This document shows, in pieces, positions 1 through 5,159 of a stretch of 10,873 nt of DNA. Origin of the DNA: Flavobacteriaceae bacterium UBA6231 (GTDB taxonomy: Bacteria; Bacteroidota; Bacteroidia; Flavobacteriales; Flavobacteriaceae). Location of the stretch: NCBI GenBank assembly GCA_002441545.1, contig DJWL01000062.1:1-10873 (forward strand), read 5' to 3'. Numbering within the stretch: the stretch's first letter is position 1; every line of letters begins with the position of its first letter. A program made the position numbers and the translations under genes. Under the pieces are notes generated by a model. The model saw nothing but the letters and a program-made list of their open reading frames with translations, searched no databases and had not been told where the DNA came from.

Positions 1-26
1 GCCTTATTTTAGGACGGGTCATAATT

Positions 27-153
27 GTTTACAACGGTCTCGGCTATGAGTAGTTGCGTGGGTTAGCACTTAACTTTGTAAGTACACACCAAACTGAAAA
101 TCCGTAAGGATTTTCAGAAGTAGGCGAGAGCAAGCAATTACTTATAGCCATCT
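27..153. repeat. Long palindromic intergenic repeat (left, larger part; split by an IS110 element)
   Basis: This is an imperfect palindrome. Arms at 42-57 (GGCTATGAGTAGTTGC) and 134-149 (GCAATTACTTATAGCC) pair over 16 positions, 14 Watson-Crick and 2 G-T. Nested inside is a perfect 10-bp hairpin with a GTAA loop at 94-117 (CTGAAAATCC / GGATTTTCAG). The outer left arm (27-34, GTTTACAA) has no partner next to 149, but one appears at 1339-1346 (TGTTAAAC) if the IS is removed. From memory, long palindromic intergenic repeats of this look recur in flavobacterial genomes; copy number cannot be checked here. Bases 1-26 show nothing I recognise. Confidence 0.75.
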
Positions 154-161
154 TAAGTTTG
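154..161 (+). promoter_or_regulatory. Left-end -7 element TAAGTTTG (half of a junction promoter)
   Basis: TAAGTTTG is a perfect match to the Bacteroidota -7 consensus TAnnTTTG and sits at the first bases of the IS left end. In the integrated copy no TTG lies 17-23 nt upstream, so the promoter looks incomplete. In an excised circle the right end would supply TTTG (1318-1321) exactly 17 nt away. Transcription would then begin near 167-169 and run through the non-coding left end. Confidence 0.55.
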
Positions 162-167
162 TTATTC

Positions 168-336
168 AATAAATTAGGTTAATAATTAGAAAGAACAAAA
201 GAGAGGATTAAGGTTAGTATACACGGTGAAGCTTTAGACTTCGGCAACATTGATAATCCCCTCTCTTTTCTACTTTAATTTCGTTCAGTTCTGTGAGACC
301 TAGATCTCGATTTCAAGTTGTTGAAAGCAAAGTAGA
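168..336 (+). ncRNA. Putative IS110 bridge RNA (target-binding and donor-binding loops)
   Basis: IS110-group elements transcribe a bridge RNA from the left end. It guides the recombinase by pairing one loop with the target and one with the element's own ends. Two stem-and-internal-loop domains are visible here. Domain 1 has AAAAGAGAGG (197-206) pairing with CCTCTCTTTT (260-269), continued past a CC bulge by ATTA (207-210)/TAAT (254-257). Its large internal loop is capped by GAAG (228-231)/CTTC (239-242). Domain 2 has CTACTTT (270-276) pairing with AAAGTAG (329-335), then TTTC (279-282)/GAAA (323-326), an internal loop, and an apical hairpin GAGA (295-298)/TCTC (305-308). The 5' side of this second loop contains TCAGTTCT (285-292), identical to the IS right end at 1331-1338, as a left-donor guide should be. 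The 5' end is estimated from the junction promoter. Size (about 170 nt) fits the family. Confidence 0.65.
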
Positions 337-360
337 ATGTCCTTTCATAAAACAGTTCTT

Positions 361-1312
361 ATGAATAAAAATACAGAATTTTTTGGAATAGACATCAGCA
401 AAGACGTATTTGATGTTTATGGTTTGGAATTGGGACACTGCCAGTTTACAAACAATGAAAAAGGGTTTAAGCAATTTATTAAAAAACTATCAAGGGACAG
501 TTTGGTGGTCATGGAAGCTATGGGCTATTACCACTATTGCCTGGCATAATATCTATATGAGAAAGGCTATGCTGTTTCGGTAGTAAATCCTTTATCGGTA
601 AAGCGTTTTATCCAGATGAAACTGTCGAAGGTAAAAACAGATAAAAGTGATGCGAAATCCATCTGTGAATATGCCCGTAACAATGAAGTGCCACTTTATA
701 CAGCAAAGGACAAGAGTCAAGCGGAATGTTTGCAGTTGCTTCGTTTGATGGATACCTATGTAAAGCACCGTACCGCCATGAAGAACAAACTGGAAGGAGA
801 AAAGGTTTTAGGTATCCCTTCAAAAGCAGTGTATCGCTCATTGAGCAGAACAGTAAGGCATTTAAACAAAGAGTTGGCACTTCTGGAAGCTCGATTGATA
901 GCCTTGGTAAAAGAAGAGCAACAGGAACAATTAAGGCTTTTAAAGACCATTCCAGGCATTGGAGAAAAAGCAGCGATTTTATCGGTTGTATTCACAGATG
1001 GTTTTTCAAAGTTTGAAAACTCTAAACAATTGTGCTGCTATGCAGGCATTACACCCACCATTAGGCAATCGGGCAGTAGTGTTCGTGGGCGAAGCCGGAT
1101 AAGTAAGATAGGTAACAAGAAATTAAGGAACCAGTTTTACGGCCTGTCAATATAACAAGGCATGCAAAGAGTTATATGAACGCATTGTATCTCAAGTAAA
1201 AAGTAAAAAACTGGCGATGTTGGCTGTGTGCAATAAACTATTGAAACAGTCTTTTGCAATTGCTAAATCGGGAATGCCATACAATGAGAACTTTGTTTCA
1301 AAAATGGCCTAA
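361..1312 (+). pseudogene. IS110-family transposase, disrupted by a nonsense codon and a frameshift
   Basis: The recombinase combines an N-terminal RuvC-like DEDD domain with a C-terminal Transposase_20-type domain carrying a catalytic serine. Visible catalytic residues, numbered from ATG 361, are D11 in FFGIDISKD, E52 in VVMEAMG, the DxxD of KTDKSDAK, and the serine-rich RQSGSSVRGRS stretch after the helix-hairpin-helix-like IPGIGEKAA. Two lesions break it. TAA at 547-549 stands in frame where a sense codon is expected (CLA-stop-YLYEKGYAV). Near 1131/1132 the frame shifts: KLRN is followed by bases of another frame encoding SFTACQYNKACKEL through KSGMPYNENF to the stop at 1310-1312. By family recall about 14 nt (3n+2), encoding roughly LLFMC, are missing. 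An in-frame ATG at 337 would add eight residues, but 361 places the first Asp at residue 11, as in IS621, and avoids the last bases of the RNA domain. A functional transposase is not expected unless supplied from another copy. Confidence 0.92.
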
Positions 1313-1317
1313 AAAGA

Positions 1318-1321
1318 TTTG
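1318..1321 (+). promoter_or_regulatory. Right-end -33 element TTTG (other half of the junction promoter)
   Basis: TTTG sits 17 nt before the inferred right edge (CT at 1337-1338). Joined to the left end, it gives TTTG-N17-TAAGTTTG, within the 17-23 nt spacing of Bacteroidota housekeeping promoters. In the integrated state it is separated from its -7 partner by the whole element. Confidence 0.5.
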
Positions 1322-1336
1322 TTTTTTAGCTCAGTT

Positions 1337-1346
1337 CTTGTTAAAC
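1337..1346. repeat. Displaced outer arm of the palindromic repeat (CT core plus TGTTAAAC)
   Basis: If 154-1338 is removed, ATAGCCATCT (144-153) continues into TGTTAAAC. Its reverse complement, GTTTAACAAGATGGCTAT, aligns with the left arm beginning GTTTACAAC at 27 and reaching GGCTAT at 42-47. The last seven bases, GTTAAAC, also fit the integron core-site consensus GTTRRRY, though a seven-base match of that degeneracy is weak evidence. Confidence 0.55.
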
Positions 1347-1376
1347 AGCTACATAGATATTAAAAAGGAACGATAA

Positions 1377-1404
1377 AAAAAATACGCACTACTGAGTATT
1401 TTTT
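1377..1404. terminator. A/T-rich hairpin, possible bidirectional terminator
   Basis: AAAAAATAC (1377-1385) pairs with GTATTTTTT (1396-1404) around a 10-nt loop. The A-run on one side and T-run on the other allow termination from either direction. It lies between the IS right flank and the helicase promoter. The stem is AT-only except for its innermost C-G pair, so strength is doubtful. Confidence 0.4.
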
Positions 1405-1421
1405 GCTTTAAAGGAGTTATG

Positions 1422-1460
1422 CCATCTAAAAATCTAACCATCTAAAAGTCTAATTATCTA
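1422..1460. repeat. 16-bp tandem repeat
   Basis: Two near-identical units, CCATCTAAAAATCTAA (1422-1437) and CCATCTAAAAGTCTAA (1438-1453), differ at one base. A decayed third copy follows (TTATCTATTAA, from 1454). The repeat lies just upstream of the helicase promoter. It is too short to encode anything and has no CRISPR-like spacers. Confidence 0.75.
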
Positions 1461-1489
1461 TTAAACCAACAAACAAAACAAATTAGCCG

Positions 1490-1497
1490 TACCTTTG
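1490..1497 (+). promoter_or_regulatory. Bacteroidota -7 promoter element of the helicase operon
   Basis: TACCTTTG matches TAnnTTTG exactly, 57 nt before the chosen helicase start. No clear TTG lies at the -33 position; the region is a CAA/AAC-rich stretch. Transcription would start near 1503, giving a leader of about 50 nt. Confidence 0.6.
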
Positions 1498-1510
1498 CAC
1501 CTAAATAAAA

Positions 1511-1539
1511 AAATGACACTAATAGTTAGATGGTCATTT
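1511..1539 (+). promoter_or_regulatory. Small inverted repeat in the helicase 5' leader
   Basis: AAATGAC (1511-1517) pairs with GTCATTT (1533-1539) around a 15-nt loop, just after the inferred transcription start. It contains the alternative start at 1530. It could fold as a weak leader hairpin affecting helicase translation; no known riboswitch or cold-box motif is recognised. Confidence 0.25.
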
Positions 1540-1553
1540 ACCAAAAACTTTAT

Positions 1554-2816
1554 ATGTCATTCAACCAATTAGGCTTATCTGAAGCCTTGCTAAAAGCTAT
1601 TAGCAAAAAAGGATATACTACCCCAAGCCCTATACAAATAAAAGCCATTCCACCCATTTTAGAAGGAAAAGATATTTTGGCTTCGGCACAAACAGGTACA
1701 GGTAAAACAGCAGGGTTTACCTTGCCATTACTACAATTATTATCGCAAGGGCAAACCTTAAGGCAACGCCCTGTAAGAGCCTTGGTATTAACACCCACAC
1801 GAGAGCTGGCAGCCCAAGTATATGAAAACGTGAAGGAATACAGTGTGTTTCTCGATTTACGTTCGGCGGTTATTTTTGGAGGCGTTAACCAAAACTCGCA
1901 GGTAGCTCATTTACGCCAAGGTGTGGATGTGCTGGTGGCTACACCCGGACGTTTGATTGATTTGCACAGCCAAGGCGTATTATCGCTTTCTAAAATTGAA
2001 ATTTTGGTACTTGATGAAGCCGACCGCATGCTAGATATGGGCTTTTTACGCGATATAGAGCGCATTATGAAAATGATGCCCGCCAAACGACAAAACCTGA
2101 TGTTTTCGGCTACCTTTTCACATGATATTAAAAAACTGGCACAGGGTATTTTAAACCATCCGGTGCAGGTGGAAGCTACCCCCGAAAATACCACGGTTGA
2201 GGCTATTTCACAAAAAGTATTCAGGGTTGCCAAAGGTTTAAAAACAGGCTTGATTATTAAGCTAATTGCTGAAGGAAACTGGAAACAGGTGTTGGTATTT
2301 ACACGTACCAAACATGGTGCCAATAAACTTTGCGAAAAAATGGTGCAGGCAGGTATTACGGCTGCGGCCATTCATGGCAATAAAAGTCAGGGCGCCCGAA
2401 CCAAAGCCCTTGGTGGTTTTAAACATGGCGATGTAAGGGTGTTGGTAGCTACCGATATTGCAGCACGCGGACTAGATATACCGTTATTGCCCCATGTGAT
2501 TAATTTTGAGTTGCCTAATATTCCTGAAGACTATATTCACCGAATTGGCAGAACGGGAAGGGCAGGAGCCAGTGGTGAAGCCTTATCGTTAGTAAGTGCC
2601 GATGAAACCACTTTTTTAAGAGACATTGAAAAACTGGTAGGGATGCGGTTTCCGGTAGAAATTGTTGAAGGTTTTGAACCCGACCCCAATGCATCTACCG
2701 AGCCAGAAAAGAGGCAACAACGACAAGGTGGCAACAGGATTAGAAATAATACAGCCCCAAAAAATGCCAGTGGAAACAGCTCAAGACGACGCAATAATAA
2801 AAGCAGACGAAATTAA
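1554..2816 (+). CDS. DEAD-box ATP-dependent RNA helicase, RhlE-like
   Basis: This cytoplasmic RNA helicase unwinds short RNA duplexes using ATP and in bacteria acts in ribosome assembly and RNA turnover. All core motifs are visible, numbered from ATG 1554: the Q motif around F3 and GYTTPSPIQ (20-28), motif I AQTGTGKT (45-52), PTRELA (81-86), TPGR (130-133), DEAD (154-157), SAT (185-187), then ATDIAARGLD and HRIGRTGR in the second RecA domain. After the core there is a short basic, Asn/Arg/Ser-rich tail (GGNRIRNN to SRRRNNKSRRN), typical of RhlE-type RNA-anchoring tails. At about 420 aa the length is normal. ATG 1554 (MSFNQLGL) matches the usual family N-terminus; ATG 1530 would add eight unconserved residues. 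The gene leads an operon with the next two genes, only 5 nt before the second. Confidence 0.95.
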   Translation: MSFNQLGLSEALLKAISKKGYTTPSPIQIKAIPPILEGKDILASAQTGTGKTAGFTLPLLQLLSQGQTLRQRPVRALVLTPTRELAAQVYENVKEYSVFLDLRSAVIFGGVNQNSQVAHLRQGVDVLVATPGRLIDLHSQGVLSLSKIEILVLDEADRMLDMGFLRDIERIMKMMPAKRQNLMFSATFSHDIKKLAQGILNHPVQVEATPENTTVEAISQKVFRVAKGLKTGLIIKLIAEGNWKQVLVFTRTKHGANKLCEKMVQAGITAAAIHGNKSQGARTKALGGFKHGDVRVLVATDIAARGLDIPLLPHVINFELPNIPEDYIHRIGRTGRAGASGEALSLVSADETTFLRDIEKLVGMRFPVEIVEGFEPDPNASTEPEKRQQRQGGNRIRNNTAPKNASGNSSRRRNNKSRRN

Positions 2817-2821
2817 CACCC

Positions 2822-3046
2822 ATGCAAAAGATTTTAAGAGATAAAATTCTGGAAGTTTGCGATAAAAAAATTGCCGAAAAAGGAGATCAGGTTGGTATTT
2901 CTTTTTATGCCTTTTTTAAAAATAAAAATGAAAATCCGGAGTTGTTAATGGAAGCGGCACAGTGGTGGATAATGACCCATAAGTTAGACCACTTTGAAAA
3001 AGCTGTAAAAATTAAACGGTTAATACATGGAAACACAACCCAATAA
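2822..3046 (+). CDS. Small conserved-looking protein of unknown function (74 aa)
   Basis: I do not recognise a named family. The protein is short, soluble and charged, with no signal peptide or membrane segment. It looks largely helical, with an aromatic central stretch (ISFYAFFKNK) and an AAQWWIM segment. It starts 5 nt after the helicase stop and overlaps the next gene by 20 nt, so it is almost certainly co-transcribed and translationally coupled. The position between an RNA helicase and a nucleic-acid-binding-type protein hints at an RNA/DNA-related role, but that is inference only. Confidence 0.75.
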   Translation: MQKILRDKILEVCDKKIAEKGDQVGISFYAFFKNKNENPELLMEAAQWWIMTHKLDHFEKAVKIKRLIHGNTTQ

Positions 3047-3260
3047 CCCGTTGCACGGCATTACTTTAGAAAAAATCTTGACCGATTTGGTGGCGCATTA
3101 CGGTTGGGAGTATATGGGGCATACCATTAACATAAAATGTTTTACCGTTAATCCTTCGGTAAAATCGAGCTTAACGTTTTTACGAAAAACACCGTGGGCA
3201 CGCACCAAAGTGGAGGCCATGTATTTAAACATGTTGAAAAAAAGAAAACAACAACAATAA
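3027..3260 (+). CDS. VF530-family (DUF2132) putative DNA-binding protein
   Basis: The 77-aa protein carries the signature of the VF530 family (DUF2132): LHGITLEKILTDLVAHYGW, then IKCFTVNPSVKSSLTFLRKT and PWARTKVEAMYL. Members are small stand-alone domains of about 70-80 aa described as DNA-binding on structural grounds; their cellular role is not established. The length is complete for the family, with a lysine/glutamine-rich C-terminal tail (KKRKQQQ). The start overlaps the previous gene by 20 nt, giving translational coupling in the helicase operon. A terminator follows 15 nt after the stop. Confidence 0.88.
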   Translation: METQPNNPLHGITLEKILTDLVAHYGWEYMGHTINIKCFTVNPSVKSSLTFLRKTPWARTKVEAMYLNMLKKRKQQQ

Positions 3261-3275
3261 ACTAAAGTACCTTTA

Positions 3276-3300
3276 CTGAAAATGTTTCAGAGTCTTTTAT
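3276..3300 (+). terminator. Rho-independent terminator of the helicase operon
   Basis: CTGAAA (3276-3281) and TTTCAG (3285-3290) form a perfect 6-bp stem with an ATG loop, followed by a T-rich tract that runs beyond 3300. It lies between convergent genes. Read on the minus strand the hairpin lacks a T-tract, so it probably serves only the plus-strand operon. Confidence 0.65.
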
Positions 3301-4415
3301 TTTTTTATTTTAACTGTTTTATGGGTTTTGGCACTATTAATGGCAGCTTGCAATATTTCCATTACTATCATATTGTTTTCCAAAGAAGTTGGATTGTATG
3401 GAGATAAGACGACGTTGTTTTTTACAACTGCTGCAAACAATGAAAAAGGGTCATCAAAAGGAGCTGGACGTTCTTCAAGATTAAAGGTCTCTTCTTGGTA
3501 GCCATCATAACCTTCAGAGATGCGAATCCTTAAATCATGTCTATTATCTGAATAAATAACCCCGTTAAGTCCATAGAGTTCCATGTCTTTTCTTCCAATA
3601 GGCCAATCCCAAGAAGCTTGAATGGTGGCATTACAATCATCATATGTTAGAATAATAGTGGCATCATCTTCAACTTTTGGATTGTTTTCTGGTTGAAACT
3701 GTTGTGTTATTGCAGTGACCGTGTTAGGTTTTTTACCTTTCAAAAACCAAGTCATTAAGTTTATACCGTAGCACCCAAAATCTGTAAGGGCTCCGCCTCC
3801 ATTTTGTATTGGGTCGGTCAACCAGTCTAAAAACTCCTTATTGACGCCTATCTTTTTTGGGCCTTTATGGCCGTCTCTTATAATAACCTTACGTAAATCA
3901 CCAATTTTTCCAGCTTCAAGTAATTCGTATGATTTATGGTTTGTGGGATACCAAGTAGTTTCATAATTGGTAAGTAAATGAATTTTGTGTTTTTTGGCCA
4001 AAATTTCCATTTTTTTCGCATCCTTTAAAGTTGTAGCCAATGGCTTTTCAACCATGACATGAATACCTAAAGGCGCACAGGTTTCAACTATTTTTAAATG
4101 TTCATAAATAGTACCAAAAGCAGTAACGGCTTCAGGGTGAACAGCTTTTATCATGTCGTTCATGGTAGCATAAACAATATCCATTGAAAACCCATGTTGG
4201 TTAGCATATTTTTGCGCTAATTCTTTATTGGGTTCAACAATTCCAATAATTTGAATATCACCACGTTTTTCACTATCAAAAATCCAATGAACATGCGTAT
4301 GTGTCAATCCAACTATACCTATTTTGAGAGGTTTATTTTGGGAAAACATGTGAAATGATACTAAAATAAAGCTAATAAAGCATGTGAATTTATGTGTCAT
4401 ATTTTTTATAGTCAT
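3297..4415 (-). CDS. Secreted Gfo/Idh/MocA-family oxidoreductase
   Basis: This is a predicted NAD(P)-dependent sugar or polyol oxidoreductase exported from the cytoplasm. The N-terminus (KFTCFISFILVSFHMFSQ) is a hydrophobic signal peptide with a likely cleavage near SQ-N, as in many Bacteroidota exported members. The Rossmann fold begins KIGIVGLTHTHVHW (31-44), with an acidic residue at the second strand end (GIVEP). The family EKP motif is at 123-125 with the catalytic-type Lys. GGGALTDFGCYGIN (206-219) is the C-terminal-domain motif; its Tyr/Asn form resembles glucose-fructose oxidoreductases rather than the His form of inositol dehydrogenases. At 372 aa it is full length. A second in-frame ATG lies at 4400 and would still leave the signal peptide. 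The substrate cannot be told from sequence. It has its own upstream promoter (4464-4494). Confidence 0.9.
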   Translation of the reverse strand: MTIKNMTHKFTCFISFILVSFHMFSQNKPLKIGIVGLTHTHVHWIFDSEKRGDIQIIGIVEPNKELAQKYANQHGFSMDIVYATMNDMIKAVHPEAVTAFGTIYEHLKIVETCAPLGIHVMVEKPLATTLKDAKKMEILAKKHKIHLLTNYETTWYPTNHKSYELLEAGKIGDLRKVIIRDGHKGPKKIGVNKEFLDWLTDPIQNGGGALTDFGCYGINLMTWFLKGKKPNTVTAITQQFQPENNPKVEDDATIILTYDDCNATIQASWDWPIGRKDMELYGLNGVIYSDNRHDLRIRISEGYDGYQEETFNLEERPAPFDDPFSLFAAVVKNNVVLSPYNPTSLENNMIVMEILQAAINSAKTHKTVKIKK

Positions 4416-4463
4416 GTTATGTAAAACAGCTTAAGAATTCATAATAGATAAAAGGGTGTGAAA

Positions 4464-4494
4464 CAAAAATAAAATATTTATCCCATAGTTTCAA
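4464..4494 (-). promoter_or_regulatory. Promoter of the Gfo/Idh/MocA gene
   Basis: On the minus strand TATTTTTG (4471 down to 4464) matches TAnnTTTG, with TTG (4494 down to 4492) 20 nt upstream, a good spacing for Bacteroidota. It sits in the 85-bp gap after the paiB-like gene and gives a leader of about 40 nt, so this gene can be expressed separately from its upstream neighbour. Confidence 0.55.
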
Positions 4495-4500
4495 TTTTGA

Positions 4501-5097
4501 TCAAAACACACGGTTTAAAAAGGTAGCAATACTCTCTTGATTGGCTCTGATAAGTTCGGCTTTGGCATTGGCAATATCCTGTGGTTTTTTGTCTTGCGAG
4601 AGTTTAAATTTGCCTTCCCAATGGGTCATGGTTATTTCAAAACCGTTTACATAGGCCAAAGCGCCTTCCATTCTGGGGTTATCTGGCTCTAGCACATACC
4701 TATGCTCGGGCTGTTCTAAAAGAGCAGTCATTGTTATCATACTCTCTTTAATGGCATCGGCATCCTGTATGGCTTTTACAGTGCCAGTGATGTGTACTTT
4801 TATATAGTTCCAGGTGGGTAATTGGGTAGTGGTGTATATACTTGGCGAAATGTAACATTGTGGCCCCGAAAAAATAATGGTAATAGGAGCATCATCCTGC
4901 AACAAAAGGGCATGCGGGTTAAATTTGTCTATATGCCCTATAAGTTTACCATCGGCTTCTCTGTAAATTAAGGGTAAATGGGTAATAAAGGGTTCGTTGT
5001 TTTTTACAGAAATAAGGGTAGCAAGCGGATAGGTTTGTATCACGGCTATCATGTGACTGATGTTGCTGTCTTGATGGTGCTTTGGAGGATAATTCAA
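4501..5097 (-). CDS. PaiB-family FMN-binding protein (negative transcriptional regulator family)
   Basis: PaiB-family proteins are small split-barrel FMN-binding proteins. The Bacillus subtilis namesake was described as a repressor of sporulation and protease genes, but most members are uncharacterised. Family features seen: YPPKHH near the N-terminus, YPLATLIS (23-30), THLPLIY (39-45), GHIDKFNPH (54-62), SPSIYTTTQLPTWNYIKVHI (84-103) and WEGKFKLSQDK (160-170). The typical GHxARANPHW is modified here to GHIDKFNPHA. At 198 aa it is complete. The start codon is TTG: an in-frame stop lies five codons upstream and the next ATG is codon 16, which would cut off the conserved N-terminal YxPxH motif. 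It is divergent from radC across 62 bp. Confidence 0.88.
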   Translation of the reverse strand: MNYPPKHHQDSNISHMIAVIQTYPLATLISVKNNEPFITHLPLIYREADGKLIGHIDKFNPHALLLQDDAPITIIFSGPQCYISPSIYTTTQLPTWNYIKVHITGTVKAIQDADAIKESMITMTALLEQPEHRYVLEPDNPRMEGALAYVNGFEITMTHWEGKFKLSQDKKPQDIANAKAELIRANQESIATFLNRVF

Positions 5098-5103
5098 GTT
5101 GTT

Positions 5104-5119
5104 ATTAATTTAAATTAAT
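5104..5119. promoter_or_regulatory. Perfect 16-bp palindrome in the paiB-radC divergent region
   Basis: ATTAATTTAAATTAAT is perfectly self-complementary and begins 7 nt upstream of the paiB-like start codon. Its position between divergent genes suits an operator, but it contains only A and T, and such palindromes arise easily in AT-rich DNA. Confidence 0.3.
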
Positions 5120-5124
5120 GATTG

Positions 5125-5155
5125 TTGATTTATAAAATTACAATATTTATCTTTA
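5125..5155 (+). promoter_or_regulatory. Candidate radC promoter, near-leaderless
   Basis: TTG (5125-5127) and TATCTTTA (5148-5155, one base off TAnnTTTG) are 20 nt apart. The -7 element ends only 4 nt before the radC ATG at 5160, so transcription would start at or next to the start codon, giving a leaderless message. On the opposite strand TAATTTTA (5140-5133) is a weak candidate for the paiB-like gene. Confidence 0.4.
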
Positions 5156-5159
5156 TCAA

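Larger units (their letters stand above)
154..1338 (+). mobile_element. IS110-family insertion sequence, defective
   Basis: The element carries a DEDD/Ser-type transposase pseudogene at 361-1312, a long non-coding left end and a very short right end (26 nt after the transposase stop). That is the IS110-group layout rather than the IS1111 layout. Boundaries are inferred from a CT dinucleotide present at both edges (152-153 and 1337-1338), as expected for a core shared by donor and target. Three independent signs agree with them: removing 154-1338 restores the outer arm of the surrounding palindrome; the RNA donor-loop guide matches 1331-1338; and joining the right end to the left end makes a promoter. 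There are no terminal inverted repeats and no longer target duplication, as is usual for this family. Because CTT occurs at both edges, the edges are uncertain by about 1-3 nt. Length is about 1185 bp. Confidence 0.82.

Noticed and set aside
94..117. Hairpin CTGAAAATCC/GGATTTTCAG as a Rho-independent terminator
   Set aside because: No T-tract follows on either strand; it is the centre of the larger palindromic repeat.
176..219. Similarity of AGGTTAATA (176-184) to AGGTTAGTA (211-219) as a target-guide match marking the IS left edge
   Set aside because: It would put the edge inside the left end, without a CT core, and would lose both the promoter junction and the palindrome restoration.
206..219. 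Replacement of the catalytic His in the Gfo/Idh/MocA protein (residues 206-219, DFGCYGIN) as evidence of inactivity
   Set aside because: Tyr/Asn at this motif is normal for the glucose-fructose-oxidoreductase branch, so it is not a sign of a dead enzyme. Positions here are residue numbers of the gene at 3297-4415.
311..326. Perfect hairpin TTTCAA-GTTG-TTGAAA as a terminator or separate RNA element
   Set aside because: There is no T-tract after it, and its arms are better explained as part of the donor-loop domain, where GAAA (323-326) pairs with TTTC (279-282). It may be an alternative fold.
608..880. Antisense ORFs over the transposase and other genes (for example 608-880, 1907-2371, 8006-8308 on the minus strand)
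   Set aside because: They mirror conserved coding genes in other frames, show no family motifs, and have low-complexity or Cys/Ser-rich translations typical of antisense shadows.
1422..1460. CRISPR-like array
   Set aside because: Units are contiguous with no spacers, only two to three copies, and no cas genes are present.
1530..1553. ATG 1530 as the helicase start
   Set aside because: It adds eight unconserved residues before the conserved MSFNQLGL and lies within the leader inverted repeat; ATG 1554 is preferred, not proven.
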